From DATKZH01 sp964475955 (GTDB taxonomy: Bacteria; Planctomycetota; Planctomycetia; Pirellulales; Thermoguttaceae): 9,886 nucleotides of DNA. The notes beneath the pieces were generated by a model that was given only the letters and a program-made list of their open reading frames with translations, was not told the DNA's origin and made no database searches. The stretch lies in contig CAYYZY010000261.1 of the NCBI GenBank assembly GCA_964475955.1, forward strand, positions 1-9,886, in the 5' to 3' direction. Shown in pieces: positions 7,801 to 9,886 of the stretch. Both the position numbers and the translations under genes were made by a program. Positions within the stretch are counted from its first letter, which is position 1. Every line of letters starts with the position of its first letter.

Positions 7801-9272
7801 CGGAAGACCAGGACGACGCCGATCGTGTTCCCGTCGGCATCGTGAATCGGTGCGGCGCTGTCGGCGATCCGGCGTTCGGAGCCGTCCCGGCGGACGAGAA
7901 CCGTGCCGTTGGCCAGGTCCGCCCCTCTTCCTTCCGCCAGCACGCGGTGGACGGGGTTCTCGACGGGTCGCCGCGTCTGGGCGTTGACGATGCGGAACAC
8001 CCGATCCATCGGCATGCCCCGACCCTCCGCGAGCGGCCACCCGGTCAATCGCTCCGCCACGCAGTTCATGTCGACCACGCGGCCCTGCGCGTCGGTGCTC
8101 CCCACCGCGTCGCCGATCGAATGGAGGGTCGCGTTGAGGCGCTCTTCGTTGGCTTTGAGCCTGGAGTGCTGCCACCGGATGGCCCCGTCGGTGCAGCGCA
8201 AGACCACGAAGGAGACGCCGATGATCAACGCCGCCACCAGCGCCGAGCCGCCCGTCCCCCACGCCGCTGCCCTGTGGAACGCCGCCCGGGCCTCCGACAC
8301 GTCCACCAGGACGATCAGGTCGCCCACCCGGCGATCCGAAACGTCCTCGAGCGGCATGAACGACACGCGCCAGTACCGACCGTCGAAGGCGAGTTCCTCG
8401 GCCCCACTTCGGCGGCGATGACGGCCTTCCGCCGCCATGTGGACGACCCGATCCGGAAGACGGTCCAGGGAGGAATAGATGAGCACCTTGTCGCGGAGAC
8501 GGTTCCAATCGGCCTCTCGGCCCAGCATCGCCATGCCGGCTTCCCAGTCTTCCCTGCTTCGAAGCGCGTCCTTCGAAATCGCCACGGCCAGCTCGACGCC
8601 CGAAGTCTCCCGGATCGCGGCCAGCGCGTCTTCGATCTCCTTTCCCAGCTCCACGTACCCGATCCGGCGCCGCCCGTCGTACACCGGTTCCACGACCCGC
8701 AGGGTAAACGTCCCCAACGGCCCGAGCTCGATGCCATGGGCCGTTTCGCCCGTCCTCTCCGCCTCCCGCGCAGTGAACCGCTCGATCCGGTCCCCGCGGC
8801 GCTGCGGCTGGTGGACGCGCAACAGGCATTCGCGGTCGGGGGCGTGGAAGTAGAAGTGCGTGATCCGATGGGCCTCGCGCAACTGCTCGAACAGGGCCCG
8901 GTGGGTTTCGAGCAGTGCGGCGACGTCGCGACGATCGAGCGCCTCGCGCATGGCCTCGTTTCGGCAGATCACCTTCAACAGGGCGGCCAGCGCGTCGGAC
9001 TGGGCGTTCAACTTCGCTTCCAGCCCCGCCGGCACCAACCCGGCGTGCTCCCTGGCTTCTCGCGACAGATCGTGCCGCTCCAACGCCACCAGCACGCCGA
9101 GGAACCCGCCCACGATCGTCACGAGCGTGACCACCAGCGGCGGCAGAAGTCGCCGCAGGACCGAGCCGCGAGTGCGAGGGCCCATCAGATCGTCACCAAG
9201 CGCAACCGTCGTAGCCGCCGGCCTGTGAAGCGCGCCTGGAGGTTCGGGCGTTCGAGCCTTGTTTCGGGGCAT
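4860..9272 (-). CDS. Membrane hybrid sensor histidine kinase/response regulator (dCache-PAS x4-GAF-HisKA-HATPase-REC)
   Basis: 1470 residues. Transmembrane helices at about 46-64 and 340-359 enclose a periplasmic double-Cache (dCache_3-like) sensor, including Y-F-H-A-P-D-R-E-C at 141-149. Cytoplasmic PAS domains follow at about 374-495, 501-618, 626-738 and 746-868, most ending in a D-[VIL]-T-E linker. The third carries Cys675, Cys680 and Cys687-Pro. A GAF domain spans about 889-1036, with charged, probably coiled linkers on either side. The kinase core is complete: S-H-E-I-R-T-P with His1081, N box with Asn1202, D-T-G-I-G-I 1232-1237, G-G-S-G-L-G-L 1261-1267. The receiver (about 1330-1448) has Glu1336/Asp1337, phosphoacceptor Asp1385, Thr1413 and Lys1435. 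It should autophosphorylate and pass phosphate internally, then to an Hpt partner not seen here. An in-frame TAG precedes this ATG by three codons and no Shine-Dalgarno is visible. Met30 (9185) has GGTGA 7 bases upstream and may be the true start. Confidence 0.95.
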   Translation of the reverse strand: MPRNKARTPEPPGALHRPAATTVALGDDLMGPRTRGSVLRRLLPPLVVTLVTIVGGFLGVLVALERHDLSREAREHAGLVPAGLEAKLNAQSDALAALLKVICRNEAMREALDRRDVAALLETHRALFEQLREAHRITHFYFHAPDRECLLRVHQPQRRGDRIERFTAREAERTGETAHGIELGPLGTFTLRVVEPVYDGRRRIGYVELGKEIEDALAAIRETSGVELAVAISKDALRSREDWEAGMAMLGREADWNRLRDKVLIYSSLDRLPDRVVHMAAEGRHRRRSGAEELAFDGRYWRVSFMPLEDVSDRRVGDLIVLVDVSEARAAFHRAAAWGTGGSALVAALIIGVSFVVLRCTDGAIRWQHSRLKANEERLNATLHSIGDAVGSTDAQGRVVDMNCVAERLTGWPLAEGRGMPMDRVFRIVNAQTRRPVENPVHRVLAEGRGADLANGTVLVRRDGSERRIADSAAPIHDADGNTIGVVLVFRDVTEEYRVEEQLRRFRLALDSSADQVFVIDRETMRFVDVNDTACRSLQYSREELLKLGPQDIKPHHTRETLADVFGGLIDQGGRDTIETAHRAKDGTQIPVEVFIQAFESSGRSMLIAQARDVTERRRAEEELIRAHNNLKTILTRSPFGVLVIGRDRRIRWANEYACTHAGLDGVETLRGKQCSEYLCRATQNGCPILDRLETVDNSERILRRRDGREIPILKSVVEMELEGESVLLETFVDITERKQAEEALRESEKRFMDVIHASSDAILLIDGDTFVDANAAATRMLGCTDRDQFLMTHPSALSPPVQPDGKSSSEKANEMMALAFRKGYHRFEWTHRRADGADFPVEVSLTPITYQGRTMLHCLWRDLTEEKQAEKRRRAEARRIEALLKLHRADDRRLEEIVAFAVEEAVELTGSTIGYLAVASEEESVLTMKYWSETAHESCRIVDKPIEYAVDETGLWGEAIRQRKPVITNDYAAPNPHKRGPPDGHVPVTRHMNVPVFDGARIVAVAGVGNKQAEYDEHDVRQLQLLMNGWWQISKRRQAERQLEQYAQVLEGQKRAMEQLYEAAETASRARSEFLANVSHEIRTPMTAILGFAELLLGDQSRQRLSPEQREAVETIQRNGNYLLGLINDILDLSKMEAGKLEIERTECSPPQVLSEVVALMRVRARAKNLSLELELDGPIPASIRTDPLRLRQILINLLGNALKFTEVGGVRVVARLREGPEPRLQVEVIDTGIGIGQEQLSRLFQPFAQADSSTTRRFGGSGLGLAISKRLAEMLHGDLTVTSVQGQGSTFRVSVATGPLEGVAMQDRLVAEGAAARNSGENLVELDGRVLLAEDGPDNQRLIAHILKKAGAEVTVADNGRIAFEQALEAQQEGRPFDVVLMDMQMPEMDGYTATRSLRERGYGGPIVALTAHAMTDDRQKCLDAGCDDFVSKPIQRKAFLELIAGFAAKKTRFTSPTADTDSSRRPE

Positions 9273-9361
9273 GGTGTAATGCTATCTCTCGCTGCTGCGT
9301 CGCTTCGTCCGTTCTCACGCGGACTCAACTCGTCGCCGACTTCCCCATGCCGTATCGGTGC

Positions 9362-9787
9362 CTACCGTTCAACGGGCCCTTGCGTCCCGCAAAGACTCCT
9401 CTGAACCCGACGGCGCGCGTCCCGGACCGCGTGCATCAAGTCGTGTCGCGCGACGATTCCCACGAGCCGCCCGTCGCGCAGCACGGGCAGACGCCGCACG
9501 CGCTTCTCGCGGAAGAGATCGGCAATGTCGACCCAACTGTCGTCCTCGGCAACGCCGTACAGCTCCGGCGAAACGTACCCGGAGACGAGGTCGCTGTCCG
9601 CACCCCCTTCGCAGATCAACTCCAGGAGGTCGAATTCCGACAGGATTCCGACGGGACGCCCATCGTCGTCGACGACCGGCAAGCCGCTGATGCGGTGCCG
9701 GACCATCAGGGAGATCGCGCGGTCGACCGTGTCGTCCAAGCGAACGGCGACGACGTGGGTCGTCATGATGTCCTTTACTTTGAACAT
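9362..9787 (-). CDS. Stand-alone CBS-domain pair protein
   Basis: 141 residues from the chosen start. It consists almost wholly of a Bateman module: CBS1 about 8-56 (V-K-D-I-M-T-T then H-R-I-S-G-L-P-V-V-D and G-I-L-S-E-F-D-L-L) and CBS2 about 73-123 (R-V-R-R-L-P-V-L-R-D-G-R-L-V-G-I-V and H-D-L-M). Such pairs usually bind adenosine nucleotides and sense energy or nucleotide state. The partner of this protein is unknown. No signal peptide or membrane segment is seen, so it should be cytoplasmic. An ATG six codons upstream (9805) is in frame, but the GGGAGG site favours 9787. The hybrid kinase begins 89 bases downstream on the same strand, so co-transcription is possible. Confidence 0.9.
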   Translation of the reverse strand: MFKVKDIMTTHVVAVRLDDTVDRAISLMVRHRISGLPVVDDDGRPVGILSEFDLLELICEGGADSDLVSGYVSPELYGVAEDDSWVDIADLFREKRVRRLPVLRDGRLVGIVARHDLMHAVRDARRRVQRSLCGTQGPVER

Positions 9788-9792
9788 AGCCC

Positions 9793-9798
9793 CCTCCC
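9793..9798 (-). promoter_or_regulatory. Ribosome binding site of the CBS-pair gene
   Basis: On the minus strand GGGAGG lies 5 bases before the ATG at 9787. It overlaps the codons that follow the alternative ATG at 9805, which argues that 9787 is the real start. Confidence 0.55.
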
Positions 9799-9845
9799 GT
9801 TTCATGTGTCTCTTCGTCTTTCTGCGCCGGCCGCCGGCCCGGGGC

Positions 9846-9886
9846 TCAGGGGGTTTTTTCGGCGAGGAGTTGTTCGAGGGATTCGC
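9846..9886 (-). CDS. Probable C-terminal tail of an upstream gene (5' part beyond the window)
   Basis: On the minus strand the last 41 bases read in one frame as E-S-L-E-Q-L-L-A-E-K-T-P followed by TGA. The composition looks like a normal protein end with an amphipathic helix, and the stop lies 58 bases before the CBS-pair start, a normal gap within a transcription unit. With only 12 residues no function can be given, and chance cannot be excluded. The gap holds a GC-rich palindromic stretch (about 9821-9838) without a T-run. Confidence 0.45.
   Translation of the reverse strand, partial: ESLEQLLAEKTP

Noticed and set aside
9307..9324. Small hairpin GTCCG/CGGAC between the CBS-pair and kinase genes
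   Set aside because: A five-base stem with an eight-base loop is too weak and common in GC-rich DNA to call a regulatory element.
4806..9404. Several long plus-strand open frames (4806-5825, 6216-7403, 7842-9404) opposite the hybrid kinase
   Set aside because: All lie antisense to a protein whose domains are continuous and intact. The translations match no family I know and have shadow-frame composition.

Overview
The window is GC-rich by eye, densely coding and free of tRNA, rRNA and CRISPR signals. The best fit is a planctomycete-like bacterium (Planctomycetota, perhaps the Pirellulales side). The reasons are a secreted ceramidase-like hydrolase without the long C-terminal domain, a GH27 alpha-galactosidase preceded by a putative Ig domain, a very large dCache/multi-PAS/GAF hybrid kinase, and intergenic inverted-repeat elements. 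This assignment is an inference from protein families, not a marker-gene result.

Left part (1-4706): a secreted neutral-ceramidase-family hydrolase reads leftward from 1400 and runs off the window close to its C terminus. A 626-base gap (1401-2026) separates it from a divergent rightward pair of secreted glycoside hydrolases: GH27 (2027-3616) and GH16 (3822-4706). Two imperfect inverted repeats lie between genes. One (1504-1576) is in the divergent gap. The other (3615-3737) begins on the GH27 stop codon. The two glycosidases probably act together outside the cytoplasm, removing alpha-galactosyl units and cutting a beta-linked backbone. The polysaccharide cannot be named from sequence.

Right part (4707-9886): everything reads leftward. 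From the right edge inward there is a probable gene tail (9846-9886), a stand-alone CBS-pair protein (9362-9787) and a 1470-residue membrane hybrid histidine kinase/response regulator (4860-9272) convergent with GH16. The kinase combines a periplasmic dCache-type sensor, four PAS domains, a GAF domain, a complete HisKA/HATPase core and a receiver. No Hpt or DNA-binding partner is in the window, so its output is unknown, and its position beside the glycosidases does not prove a regulatory link.

No clearly new system is present. The points most worth a second look are the altered active-site motif in the GH27 enzyme, the two intergenic repeat elements, and the cysteine-bearing PAS domain of the kinase.
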